DNA of 64,000 nucleotides. Source: Parenemella sanctibonifatiensis (GTDB lineage Bacteria; Actinomycetota; Actinomycetes; Propionibacteriales; Propionibacteriaceae). The notes beneath the pieces are model-generated. The model did not search any database and was not told the DNA's origin. It saw nothing but the letters and a program-made list of their open reading frames with translations. The stretch is from contig NZ_NMVJ01000001.1 of the NCBI RefSeq assembly GCF_002250565.1, positions 496,001-560,000 on the forward strand, in the 5' to 3' direction. Shown here piece after piece: positions 52,247-60,557 of this stretch (positions within the stretch are counted from its first letter, which is position 1; each line of letters begins with the position of its first letter). The translations under genes were made by a program, and so were the position numbers.

Positions 52247-53207
52247 GGTCTCCTCCTTCCTCATGCCCGCCGCCGTGCTCGCCCTCGGCCCCACCGGTGG
52301 TATCGATCACCAGCGGCGCGGTGTGCACCTGCCCGTCGACCTGGAAGTCGAGGTAGAGCAGGTACCGGCCGGGCGTGGGGGCGGTGGCCTCGAAAACGAT
52401 CTGAGGCCCGGACGTCTCACCGGCCTTCGGTGCATCCCCGTGGGGATGGACGTGCAGATACGCCAGATCGCCGTCGCGCAGCGCGACCAAGTGCCCGAAC
52501 GCCCCCAGGTACGGCTCCAGCGCGGTGACCGGCTCCCCGTCACGGGACACGGTCAGGGTCAGCGTCGAGGCCGACCCGGCGACCAGATCGCCCTCGACCG
52601 TGACGTCGAACCCCTCGACCGTGGTCTCGGTGACTGGTTCGGCCGCGGCGGGGTCGTAGTCGCCGGGCACCTGCACCGCAGTTGACAGGGTGATGCCCTC
52701 GCCGTGCTCGGCGGGTACGAAGTCGGCGAACACCCGGTAGGTGCCGGCCGCCTCCCACTGCCACGGGATCGACCAGGCGCCATCGGCGCCTCGTTCGGGG
52801 TGGACGTGACGGAAATGCGTGCCGTCGGCGCGGACGACGATCAGGTGCAGCTCTTTCTCGTGCTCCAGCTCGTAGTCGGTGACCGGCTTGCCGTCCGGGC
52901 CGGTGACCGTCAGCGACAGCTCACCGTCTGTGCCGAGGGCGTCCGGGGCGGTGACGGCGGTGAGCTGGTAGCCGTCCTGCGCGATGCCCAGGCCGAGCGA
53001 CCCGGCCCCGGCGTCGTGGCCCTCGTGCCCGGTGCCGTCCATGTCTTCTCCTCCTTCTTCGTGTCCTTGGTGGGTGGTGCTCTCGGTGTCTTCTGCCCAG
53101 GCCTGCACCGTGCTCTCCGGGACGACCGCGTTCGCCGTGAACGCGGCCACGGCGAACACGGCCACCAGCACCAGCCCGTACAGGCCCAGCCGTGCAGGTG
53201 CTTTCAT
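52230..53207 (-). CDS. Membrane-anchored or secreted His-rich copper-island protein
   Basis: 325 residues, AGGAG upstream, two bases after the copZ stop. One N-terminal hydrophobic segment (about 7-28) serves as signal or anchor. Two related beta-rich domains follow: [44 protein letters not shown], and [44 protein letters not shown]. The HFRHVHPE and AYLHVHPHG motifs could bind Cu(II). The C terminus is His/Glu/Gly-rich. It is common next to copA in actinobacteria, and its precise function is unknown. Confidence 0.75.
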   Translation of the reverse strand: MKAPARLGLYGLVLVAVFAVAAFTANAVVPESTVQAWAEDTESTTHQGHEEGGEDMDGTGHEGHDAGAGSLGLGIAQDGYQLTAVTAPDALGTDGELSLTVTGPDGKPVTDYELEHEKELHLIVVRADGTHFRHVHPERGADGAWSIPWQWEAAGTYRVFADFVPAEHGEGITLSTAVQVPGDYDPAAAEPVTETTVEGFDVTVEGDLVAGSASTLTLTVSRDGEPVTALEPYLGAFGHLVALRDGDLAYLHVHPHGDAPKAGETSGPQIVFEATAPTPGRYLLYLDFQVDGQVHTAPLVIDTTGGAEGEHGGGHEEGGDHDHGE

Positions 53208-53208
53208 G

Positions 53209-53421
53209 TCAGCTCCTGACGGCGGTGTAGCCGGCCTCGTCGACCGCCGCGATCACCGCGGCGTCATCGACCGGCTGCTCGCTGGTCACGGCCAGCCGCC
53301 CGGTCTGAGCGCTGACCTCGATGCCGGTCACCCCGGCGATCTCGGACACCTCGGCGCGGATCGCGCTCTCGCAGTGCCCGCAGCTCATCCCGGTCACCTG
53401 GTACTCGGTCGTGGTTGCCAT
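53209..53421 (-). CDS. copZ: CopZ-type copper chaperone
   Basis: 70 residues from the ATG at 53421 with GAAGGAG nine bases upstream. It is a single ferredoxin-like heavy-metal domain with GMSCGHC (Cys14, Cys17), then VSEIAGVTGIEVSAQTGRLAVTSEQPVDDAAVIAAVDEAGYTA. It hands Cu(I) to CopA and CsoR in the cytosol. It is the first gene of the operon that ends at csoR and sits directly behind a CsoR box. Confidence 0.93.
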   Translation of the reverse strand: MATTTEYQVTGMSCGHCESAIRAEVSEIAGVTGIEVSAQTGRLAVTSEQPVDDAAVIAAVDEAGYTAVRS

Positions 53422-53458
53422 CTCTAACTCCTTCACTCGTGTACGACTTGCATTCAGG

Positions 53459-53485
53459 CTAATACCCCCCAGGGGTATAAGTCAA
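53459..53485 (-). promoter_or_regulatory. copZ operon promoter with CsoR-type operator
   Basis: On the minus strand TTGACT (53485-53480) precedes TATTAG (53464-53459) by 15 bp. The 17-bp palindrome ATACCCCCCAGGGGTAT (53462-53478) fills the spacer. It is the only such box between here and csoR, so it should control copZ through csoR as one unit. The -35 box lies within the end of the MFS gene. Confidence 0.82.
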
Positions 53486-55035
53486 GGTGCGGCCTGCTCC
53501 TCGGCGGCCTGCTGTGCTTCACCAGTCGGGCGGACGTGGCGCAGCCTCGTGGCGGCGATGATCGCCGCGAGACCGGCGATGACCGCCGAGACGATGGCCG
53601 CAGTATTGAGCCCGCCGGTGAACGCGGTCTGCGCGGCGGCCACCACCTGCTCTCCGAGCGCACCGTGCAGCTGGGCCGCTACGGCCATGGCGCCGTCGAC
53701 GCTGTCCGATGCCGCCGCGGCGGCATCGGCGGGCAGGCCGCCGGGCAGCAGATCGCCGATCTGGCTGCGGTAGGCGGCGATCCCGACGCTGCCGATCACC
53801 GCGACACCGAGCGAGATGCCCAGGTCGTTAGCGGTGGTGGCGAGGCCGGAGGCCCCGCCGGCCTTCTCCGGCGGCACGGAGCCGACGACGAGGTCGGTGG
53901 TCAGCGCCATCGAGGGGGCCACGCCGGGGTAGGTGATGACGAAGCTCGCGATCACCAGCGCCAGACCCGCGCCGGCGTCGAGCTGGGTGAACAGGATGTA
54001 GCCGACGACCTGGGTGAGCAGGCCGACCGCGATCACGTTGCCGGGCCGGAACCTGCGCGCGAGCACCGGGGAGAGCGTCGAGACGACGATCAGCACCGCC
54101 GCGGCCGGCAGGATCGACAGGCCCGCCTGCAACGGCGAGAGCTCCTGGACCTGCTGGAGGTACTGGGTGAACAGCGAGTACACCCCGCCGAGCGCTGCGG
54201 CCGAGAGCAGGAACACTGCCAGTGCCCCGGACACGGTGCGGTTGGCGAACAGTCGAACATCCAGCAGCGGCTGCTTGGCGCGCAGCTGCCGGATCACGAA
54301 CCACAGGCCGATCAGCGCGCCCGCGACCAGCAGCCCGATCGAGGGGCCGGCCGGCTCCTGGGCGGCGAAGCGCTTGATGCCGTAGATGATCGCCAGCAGA
54401 CCCGCGACCAGCAGCAGTGCGCTGAACAGGTCGATCCGCGCCGACGGGTCACGATGCTCGGGCACGAGGATGGGGGCGGCGATCGCGACGAGCGCCATGA
54501 TCGGCACCGCGACCAGGAACGTCGCCTGCCAGCCGAAGGCCTCCAGCAGCAAGCCGGACAGCAGCGGGCCCAGCGCCACACCAGCGGAGATGCCGCCGGC
54601 CCACACGCCGATCGCGACACCGCGCTGCTTCGCATCGGCGAAAAGCACGAAGATCAGCCCGATCGTCGCCGGCACCATCATCGCCGCAGCCAGCCCGAGG
54701 ACGGCCCGCCAGACGATCATCAGTTCCGGGATCGTCGTCAGCGCCGCGGCGATCGAGACAGCGGCGAACAGGATCGCGCCGATCACCATGAGCAGGCGCT
54801 TGCCGATCCGATCGCCGAGCACGCCCATCGCGACGAGGAACCCGGCCATCACGAAGCCGTAGATGTCGAGAATCCACAGCAGCTGCGTGCTCGACGGATT
54901 CAGGTCCGCGGCCAGATTCGGGGCGGCGAGAAACAGGATCGTGAGCATCATGAACAGCAGCGTCGAGGGGATCACCAGAACGGCAAGCCCCCACCACTGC
55001 TTGGCGCCGGCACGCGGCGCGGCGGTGTCGCTCAT
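53482..55035 (-). CDS. MFS transporter, DHA2 (QacA/EmrB-like, 14 segments)
   Basis: 517 residues with about 14 hydrophobic segments. It carries the DHA2 motifs LWILDIYGFVMAGFLVAMGVLGDRIGKRLLM after segment 2 and RAVLGLAAAMMVPATIGLI in segments 4-5 (motif C region). It is a proton-coupled exporter of drugs or other small molecules. It is divergent from a TetR gene that probably represses it, the typical qacA/qacR arrangement. Why it lies in a copper island is not clear; it may be separate resistance cargo. Confidence 0.87.
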   Translation of the reverse strand: MSDTAAPRAGAKQWWGLAVLVIPSTLLFMMLTILFLAAPNLAADLNPSSTQLLWILDIYGFVMAGFLVAMGVLGDRIGKRLLMVIGAILFAAVSIAAALTTIPELMIVWRAVLGLAAAMMVPATIGLIFVLFADAKQRGVAIGVWAGGISAGVALGPLLSGLLLEAFGWQATFLVAVPIMALVAIAAPILVPEHRDPSARIDLFSALLLVAGLLAIIYGIKRFAAQEPAGPSIGLLVAGALIGLWFVIRQLRAKQPLLDVRLFANRTVSGALAVFLLSAAALGGVYSLFTQYLQQVQELSPLQAGLSILPAAAVLIVVSTLSPVLARRFRPGNVIAVGLLTQVVGYILFTQLDAGAGLALVIASFVITYPGVAPSMALTTDLVVGSVPPEKAGGASGLATTANDLGISLGVAVIGSVGIAAYRSQIGDLLPGGLPADAAAAASDSVDGAMAVAAQLHGALGEQVVAAAQTAFTGGLNTAAIVSAVIAGLAAIIAATRLRHVRPTGEAQQAAEEQAAP

Positions 55036-55128
55036 CGCGCACCCCCAGGGATGTGTGTCGTGGACATGGTAGTCATCTCCTCTCTGTCGGCCCCGCCTCG
55101 CCCTCCGAGCCGGAACTCGATCATCGGT

Positions 55129-55176
55129 GTACGAGTTGTAACAGCTACACTATCTCATACATTCCAGTACGACTTG
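55129..55176. promoter_or_regulatory. Candidate TetR operator and divergent promoters
   Basis: GTACGAGTTG (55129-55138) and GTACGACTTG (55167-55176) are direct repeats 38 bp apart around an AT-rich stretch with TACACT and CATACATT. A third copy, GTACGACTTG, is at 53441-53450, in the copZ leader. The repeats lie where a TetR operator is expected, although direct rather than inverted symmetry is unusual for that family. Confidence 0.45.
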
Positions 55177-55187
55177 TGAGGTGGATC

Positions 55188-55844
55188 ATGACGGTGAAGA
55201 AGACGACGCCCCGCGGCACGACGACCGGTGCGTCAGGCGGCGGTGGCCGGGCGGCCAATCAGCGGGCGGATGCGCAGCGCAACCGGGCAAGGATTCTGGC
55301 CGCGACGGCGACGGCGATCCGCAAGAACCCCGACGCTTCGGTCGGCGACATCGCCGCCGAGGCCGGGATGGGCAGAGTAACCGTCTACGGGCACTTCCCG
55401 ACCCGCGCGGAGCTGATCGAGGCCGCCCTCGTTGACAGCCTCGAACGCGGCGAAGACGTGCTCAGCGGGGTGCCCCTGGATGGTGATCCGGGCGAGGCGT
55501 TCCGGCGACTGGTGGCCTCCAGCTGGGTGCTGGTCGACCAGTCGCGGGCGCTGCTGGCGGCCGCGCTGAAAGAACTGCCTGCGGCACGCATCCGCGAGCT
55601 GCACGAGAAGGCCGAGGGGCGGATGCGGGCTCTGCTGCTGCGCGGCCAGCGCGAGGGTGTCTTCCGGGTCGATCTGCCGGTGTCCTGGCTGCTGACTACT
55701 ACGCACGTGGTGATGAACGGTGCCGCCGAAGAAGTGCGTGCCGGGCGCCTCGACGCCGACGACGCGCCGTGGTTCATCGAGGCGATCCTGCTGCCCGCCT
55801 TCGCCGCCACCACCAGCACCACCACCATTGGGGAAGGAGCCTGA
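55188..55844 (+). CDS. TetR-family transcriptional regulator
   Basis: 218 residues from the ATG at 55188 (the open frame upstream covers the promoter). The helix-turn-helix is AQRNRARILAATATAIRKNPDASVGDIAAEAGMGRVTVYGHFPTRAELIEAAL (about 27-80). The C-terminal domain binds an unknown ligand. It is divergent from the DHA2 pump gene and overlaps the flavoprotein start by one base, so it probably controls both. Confidence 0.87.
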   Translation: MTVKKTTPRGTTTGASGGGGRAANQRADAQRNRARILAATATAIRKNPDASVGDIAAEAGMGRVTVYGHFPTRAELIEAALVDSLERGEDVLSGVPLDGDPGEAFRRLVASSWVLVDQSRALLAAALKELPAARIRELHEKAEGRMRALLLRGQREGVFRVDLPVSWLLTTTHVVMNGAAEEVRAGRLDADDAPWFIEAILLPAFAATTSTTTIGEGA

Positions 55845-57037
55845 TGAGGATGCCCAGCATCGCGATCATCGGGGCCGGCGCCGCTGGCACCGCAGCCGCA
55901 AGAACCCTGCACGCTTCCGGTGTCGACGTCGACCTCTACGCCCGGAACGGTGAGGTGCCGTTCAACCGGACGTTGGTCAACAAGGGCATCGCGATCGGGC
56001 TGCTCGAACCGGCCCAGGCGGCCCTGCCCGACACCGGGGCCGCCCTCCGGTCGGAGACGGTGCGCGGCCTCGACCCCAGGGCTCGGCGCTTGCGGCTGGA
56101 CTCCGGCGATACACACGCCTACGACGCGCTCCTCATCGCCACCGGCAGCCGGCCCCGCACTCTCGACGAGGAGGTGATCGGCCGCGACCAGGCCATCAGC
56201 GGCGGCAGACTGACCACCCTGCACTCGGCCGCCGACGCCGTCCGCGTCCGCGATCTACTCGCGACCACTCAGCCTGCCCGGGTGCTCATGCTCGGTGGCG
56301 GCCTCGTCGCCTCCGAGACCGCCTCGCTGCTCACCGACGCCGGCCACGACGTCGCCCTCATCACCCGCGCCGCGATCCCAGGAGCGAACGCCATCGGCGA
56401 ACACGTCGCCCGGCGGCTACGCGACCTGCACCGCCCCCAGCACGCCGCCTACCTGGAACGCACCGTGCACTCGATCCGCACCCACGCCGACCGCATCAGC
56501 ATCACCCTCAACGACGGCAGCCAGGTCGAAGGCGACCTCGCGATCGTCGCGCACGGCACTCTGCCCGCCGCCCCCGCACCATGGACCGGGCCCGACGGCA
56601 TCCCCGTAGATTCCCGCCTGCGCTCCATGCACGCCCCGCGGCAACGGATCTACGCCGCCGGCGGCGTCGCCGTGCATCACTATCCCGGCCACGGCTCCTA
56701 CCGGATCGATCACTGGGACGACTCCGCCGCCCAGGGTATCCACGCCGCGAACACGCTGCTGCACGACCTCGGTATCGCCGGCGACCCCGGCCAGTACCTG
56801 CCGAGCTCGACGTTCTCCGCACGCATCCACGGCCACACCCTCACCGGTGTTGGACACCCCGCCCTGGGCACACGCACCCGCGTCGTCTCCGAGGAACCAC
56901 TGATCACAGCCCACTACCTCGACGAGGTGCTGGTCGCGCTCACCGGAGTGAATGCCGCCGGCCCTATGCGTGAGCTGATGCCCGGCCTGCACCACCCTGA
57001 AACCGCGGCTGATCCGGTGACGCGACAGCACGTATGA
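55844..57037 (+). CDS. NAD(P)/FAD-dependent oxidoreductase
   Basis: 397 residues from the ATG that shares its A with the TetR stop; GGGAAGGAG lies upstream. The FAD motif is SIAIIGAGAAGTAAARTL near the start. The second, NAD-binding, motif is VLMLGGGLVASETASLLTDAG at about 145-165, then IYAAGGVAVHHYPG before the C-terminal domain. It resembles ferredoxin/rubredoxin reductases. The VPFNRTLVNK segment replaces the usual PYxRPPLSK, and there is no CxxxxC redox disulfide. Electron partner and role are unknown. Confidence 0.78.
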   Translation: MRMPSIAIIGAGAAGTAAARTLHASGVDVDLYARNGEVPFNRTLVNKGIAIGLLEPAQAALPDTGAALRSETVRGLDPRARRLRLDSGDTHAYDALLIATGSRPRTLDEEVIGRDQAISGGRLTTLHSAADAVRVRDLLATTQPARVLMLGGGLVASETASLLTDAGHDVALITRAAIPGANAIGEHVARRLRDLHRPQHAAYLERTVHSIRTHADRISITLNDGSQVEGDLAIVAHGTLPAAPAPWTGPDGIPVDSRLRSMHAPRQRIYAAGGVAVHHYPGHGSYRIDHWDDSAAQGIHAANTLLHDLGIAGDPGQYLPSSTFSARIHGHTLTGVGHPALGTRTRVVSEEPLITAHYLDEVLVALTGVNAAGPMRELMPGLHHPETAADPVTRQHV

Positions 57038-57058
57038 GCCCCTCGCGTCAAACGGAGT

Positions 57059-58384
57059 TCAGACGGTGCGCACGCAGGCGCACTGGCACGCCGCGAGGGT
57101 GCCTTCGGCGGCTTCGGTCTCCTCGCGCACCGCCCGATCACTGATCACCGGCTCTGCGGCGGCGACACCGGTCGGGGCGGCCTCGCTGTCCTTCTGCTCG
57201 CGCGGCCAGAGCAGGTGCGCCGCGATCGCCCCCGCGATTGCCAGGGCGGCGAGGACGGACCAGGCGAGCGTGAACCCGGACGCGGTGCCGATCCAGCCCG
57301 CGATCGGGTAGGTGACGAGCCAGGCGAGGTGCGAGAGGGAGAACTGTGCGGCGAATCCCGCGGGGAGGTCCTGCTTCGCCACCGAGCCGCGGATGACGCG
57401 CCCGGTCGGGGTGACGATCATCGCCATGCCGCCGCCGATGATCACCCAGATCGGTGCGGTGACCATCCAGGATGCGACTTGGGTGGCGGTCATCGCGACG
57501 GCGGCGAGCACTCCGGCCAAAAGCACCAGGGCGCCGGTCATCATCACAATCCGCTCGGCGATCCGGTCGAGCACGCGTGGCAGGAACAGCGCGACCAGCA
57601 GCGTGCCGCCGCCCGAGGCGGCCAGCATCCACGCGACGTCGGCCTGCGAGCCGCCCAGGTGGTCGCGGACGTAGTTGACCGTGTTGACGACGACGATCGA
57701 TCCCGCTGCCGCGACGACCAGGTTCAAGGCCACCACACCGCGCAGCCGGGGCGTGGCGAAGAAGACCCTGACTCCCGATGTGACCCGCGCCCAGGCGCCG
57801 ACGTGCCCGCTCGGGGTGGCATTGGGAATGTGGGTCGAGAGCACCAGCACGGCGGAGAGCGCGAACCCGATCGAGGTGCCGATGAACAGCCAGTTGAACG
57901 CCATGAACGTCAACGCGACGGCCGCCAGGACCGGGCTGAGCAGGCTCTCCATCGTGTACGCGACCTGCGACGCGGACAGTGCTCGGGTGTAGTCGGACTC
58001 CTTGGTGACGATATCGGGGATCACGGCCTGGAATGTCGGCGTGAAGGCCGCCGACGCCGCTTGCAGGACGCCGATGAGCACGTAGATGTGCCAGACCTCC
58101 GTGACGAACGGGAGCACCAGCACCACCCCGGCGCGCACCACATCGAGCAGTGTCAGGAACATCCGCCTCGGAAGCCGGTCAGCATACGCCGCTGCCAGCG
58201 GCGCGATCAGAACGTACATGACCATTTTGATCGTCAGAGCGGTGGCAAGCACCGACCCTGCGCTCGGGCCGGCCAGGTCGTAGGCGAGGAGGCCCAGCGC
58301 CACTGTCGCCAGCCCAGTGCCGAACAGCGCGATGATCTGCGCACCGAACAGGTGGCGGAAGTCGCGGATCGCGAACAGGCGCAT
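57059..58384 (-). CDS. MFS transporter (DHA3-like), CsoR-box controlled
   Basis: 441 residues from the ATG at 58384; GAGGAG lies eight bases upstream, and a TTG five codons earlier is less likely. Twelve hydrophobic segments begin MRLFAIRDFRHLFGAQIIALFGTGLATVALGLLAYDL, the DHA3 N terminus, and motif A-like AAAYADRLPRRMFLTLLDVVRAG follows. The C-terminal tail ends with two cysteines (LAACQCACVRTV), which could bind Cu(I). Its promoter carries a CsoR operator, so it is likely part of copper export or tolerance rather than a drug pump. Confidence 0.83.
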   Translation of the reverse strand: MRLFAIRDFRHLFGAQIIALFGTGLATVALGLLAYDLAGPSAGSVLATALTIKMVMYVLIAPLAAAYADRLPRRMFLTLLDVVRAGVVLVLPFVTEVWHIYVLIGVLQAASAAFTPTFQAVIPDIVTKESDYTRALSASQVAYTMESLLSPVLAAVALTFMAFNWLFIGTSIGFALSAVLVLSTHIPNATPSGHVGAWARVTSGVRVFFATPRLRGVVALNLVVAAAGSIVVVNTVNYVRDHLGGSQADVAWMLAASGGGTLLVALFLPRVLDRIAERIVMMTGALVLLAGVLAAVAMTATQVASWMVTAPIWVIIGGGMAMIVTPTGRVIRGSVAKQDLPAGFAAQFSLSHLAWLVTYPIAGWIGTASGFTLAWSVLAALAIAGAIAAHLLWPREQKDSEAAPTGVAAAEPVISDRAVREETEAAEGTLAACQCACVRTV

Positions 58385-58429
58385 CAATCTTCTCCTCAAA
58401 CCCTCTCAAGAACACGTAACCCCTCCAAC

Positions 58430-58449
58430 CTTATACCCCCCTGGGGTAT
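58430..58449 (-). promoter_or_regulatory. CsoR-type operator over the MFS promoter
   Basis: The 17-bp palindrome ATACCCCCCTGGGGTAT (58433-58449) overlaps a minus-strand -10 box TATAAG (58435-58430) of the MFS gene. It could also affect the divergent DUF6153 gene, which begins 109 bp away. Confidence 0.8.
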
Positions 58450-58557
58450 TTCCGACGGTGCTCCACGAGGAACGGAGTGCGCCCACGGTGTGCGCCGTAC
58501 GGGGCGATCCGGCGCAGCGCTCAGGCGGCCGTCGGCGGGATCAGTAAACTGGGGTGC

Positions 58558-59028
58558 ATGGCGTCCACCGCAGCAACGCGTACCCGGAGAGGTCATCTCG
58601 GCCTTCTCCGAGGCGTGTTGCTCGGCGGCCTGTTGGTCGCCGCGGTCATCACCGGTCTGCTCGCCATGCACACGCTGAACCTGCACGGCACACCCGCCGC
58701 CCACGCGGCCACCGCCGCGGTCTCCGTCACCGATTCTGGTGAGGCGCGCCAGGGCGCGGCGCATCACGACACAGCGAGCGCTCACGCGACCAGCGGCACA
58801 ACGCACGATCCCGGCGGTTCCTGCACCGACTGCGGGAGCGATGGACACCTGGGCATGGCGATGGCGTGCGTGCTCGCACTGCTGCTCGCCCTGCTCGTCC
58901 TCGTGCTGCCGCGGATTCTGCCGGGATGGCCGCGCACCGCACCTCGATCTCTCCCGATCGCCCGCTTCTTCGACAGGGGGCTGTCGAGGGCTCCTTCATT
59001 ACAGGTTCTCTGCATCAGTCGCACGTGA
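58558..59028 (+). CDS. DUF6153-like membrane protein
   Basis: 156 residues from the ATG at 58558. TAAACT ends seven bases before it and no ribosome site is visible, so the mRNA may be leaderless. Two membrane segments (about 17-37 and 100-121) flank an extracytoplasmic loop rich in His, Thr, Ala with DPGGSCTDCGSDGH. The pair of cysteines and the histidines might bind metal. Such proteins accompany DUF305 proteins in actinobacterial copper islands. Function unknown. Confidence 0.65.
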   Translation: MASTAATRTRRGHLGLLRGVLLGGLLVAAVITGLLAMHTLNLHGTPAAHAATAAVSVTDSGEARQGAAHHDTASAHATSGTTHDPGGSCTDCGSDGHLGMAMACVLALLLALLVLVLPRILPGWPRTAPRSLPIARFFDRGLSRAPSLQVLCISRT

Positions 59029-59134
59029 CAGAGCGGTGAACCCGGCGCAGCAGCGCCGACGGTTCCCCCTGCACTCACGCGGTGCCCCTGAGGTCCCGCG
59101 CCACTGACACGACTGCTGACACTGGAGAACACTC

Positions 59135-59737
59135 ATGAAGTTTCGTACCGCGGCGACCGCCGCACTCGCACTGACCGCTGCACTCGCCCTGGCCGGCTGC
59201 TCCGCCGGAGACGACGATGCGATGTCGGGCATGGATCACGGCTCGTCCGAGCACACGCCGGACGCCACCGGCGGGGACGTCAATGACGCGGACAAGATGT
59301 TCGCCTCGATGATGGTCGTCCACCACGAGCAGGCCATCGAGATGAGCGACATCGTCCTCGCCAAGGACGGCGTCGACCCGCGGGTCGTCGAATTGGCCGA
59401 GACGATCAAGACCGCCCAGGGGCCCGAGATCAAACAGCTTCAGGGCTGGCTGGAGGACTGGGGCGTCGACCCCGACGATCACCAGATGGGTGGGATGGAC
59501 CACGGCGACGGGATGATGAGCGAGGACGACCTGGCCGCACTCGAAGCCGCCGACGGCGCCGAGGCGTCACGCCTGTTCCTGGAACAGATGATCCTCCACC
59601 ACGAGGGAGCGGTCGAAATGGCCCAGACACAGGTCGATGACGGTAGCAACCCCGATGCCGTCGAGCTCGCGCAGACCATCATCGACGCGCAGACCACTGA
59701 GATCCAGGAGATGCAGGACCTCCTGGCCACCCTCTGA
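59135..59737 (+). CDS. DUF305 copper-island lipoprotein
   Basis: 200 residues. The lipobox is LAGC (Cys22). A His/Met-rich stretch (MSGMDHGSSEH) is followed by two DUF305 halves with the ferritin-like motifs MFASMMVVHHEQAIEMSD and LFLEQMILHHEGAVEMAQ. The Met/His pairs fit Cu(I) or Cu(II) binding outside the membrane. It is frequent in copper-resistance regions of actinobacteria. It lies 72 bp upstream of cueP on the same strand. Confidence 0.85.
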   Translation: MKFRTAATAALALTAALALAGCSAGDDDAMSGMDHGSSEHTPDATGGDVNDADKMFASMMVVHHEQAIEMSDIVLAKDGVDPRVVELAETIKTAQGPEIKQLQGWLEDWGVDPDDHQMGGMDHGDGMMSEDDLAALEAADGAEASRLFLEQMILHHEGAVEMAQTQVDDGSNPDAVELAQTIIDAQTTEIQEMQDLLATL

Positions 59738-59809
59738 TCGACTACTCGGGTCGGTGCCGGGGCGAGAGCGCCCGGCACCGACCCACTCAAACCCTTGAAG
59801 GATCACGCC

Positions 59810-60430
59810 ATGAATCACCCCACCATGCGGCGGCGCCGAAATCTGATCGTCACTGCCACCGCAACGCTTGCCGCGGCCCTCGTTCTCACTGGATGCGCCA
59901 CAACGTCGCCCGAACCCGAATCCATCTCCATCGGCAGTCAAGCCGTCGACACTGAATTCCTGACAGACCACAACCTGGACGGACTCGACGCCACGCAGGT
60001 CATCGGGCGGCTCGACACTATGCCCGTAGCCGACCGTCCCGCCGATCTGATCGCATCCGTGCAACCCGACGCCCTCGTCCTCACCGACGATCAAGACCGC
60101 GAGACACGACTGCCGATGCCCGATGATGAGGTGTACATCTCGGTCGCCCCCTATCGGGAGCAAACGCACGATTGCTACTTCCACAGCCTGACCACCTGCC
60201 TCGGCGAACTCGCCAACACCGAGGTCCAGGTCACGCTCACCAGCAAGGGCGGCGACGTGCTCGTCGACGAGGTACAGCAGACCTACGACAATGGGTTCGT
60301 CGGCGTCTGGGTGCCCCGCGGCATCGAGGCAACCCTCACGATCGAGCACGAAGGTCAGACGGGAACCGCGATCATCTCCACGATGAACGAAGACGACCCG
60401 ACTTGCATCACTACCCTGCAACTCACCTGA
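59810..60430 (+). CDS. cueP: CueP-family copper-binding lipoprotein
   Basis: 206 residues from the ATG at 59810 with GAAGGATCACGCC upstream; a TTG five codons before it is less likely. The lipobox is LTGC. The mature part has the CueP pattern: FLTDHNLDGLDATQVIGRLD, then ISVAPYREQTHDCYFHSLTTCLGEL with the paired Cys/His residues, and PRGIEATLTIEHEGQTGTAIISTMNEDDPTCITTLQLT with the last Cys. In Salmonella CueP is the main periplasmic copper protein and supplies SodCII. It probably sequesters copper at the cell surface here. Confidence 0.88.
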   Translation: MNHPTMRRRRNLIVTATATLAAALVLTGCATTSPEPESISIGSQAVDTEFLTDHNLDGLDATQVIGRLDTMPVADRPADLIASVQPDALVLTDDQDRETRLPMPDDEVYISVAPYREQTHDCYFHSLTTCLGELANTEVQVTLTSKGGDVLVDEVQQTYDNGFVGVWVPRGIEATLTIEHEGQTGTAIISTMNEDDPTCITTLQLT

Positions 60431-60557
60431 CCTCGGGCATCAGCTGCTCGTGCCCCGGGAAATCGTTCTGTTCTAGATCGGCACAACTCCGAGGACGTGG
60501 CGTGTGGCCGATCACCAGCGCTGCGGCTGTCACGCAAGGTGAGGAATTCCGCGCTCA

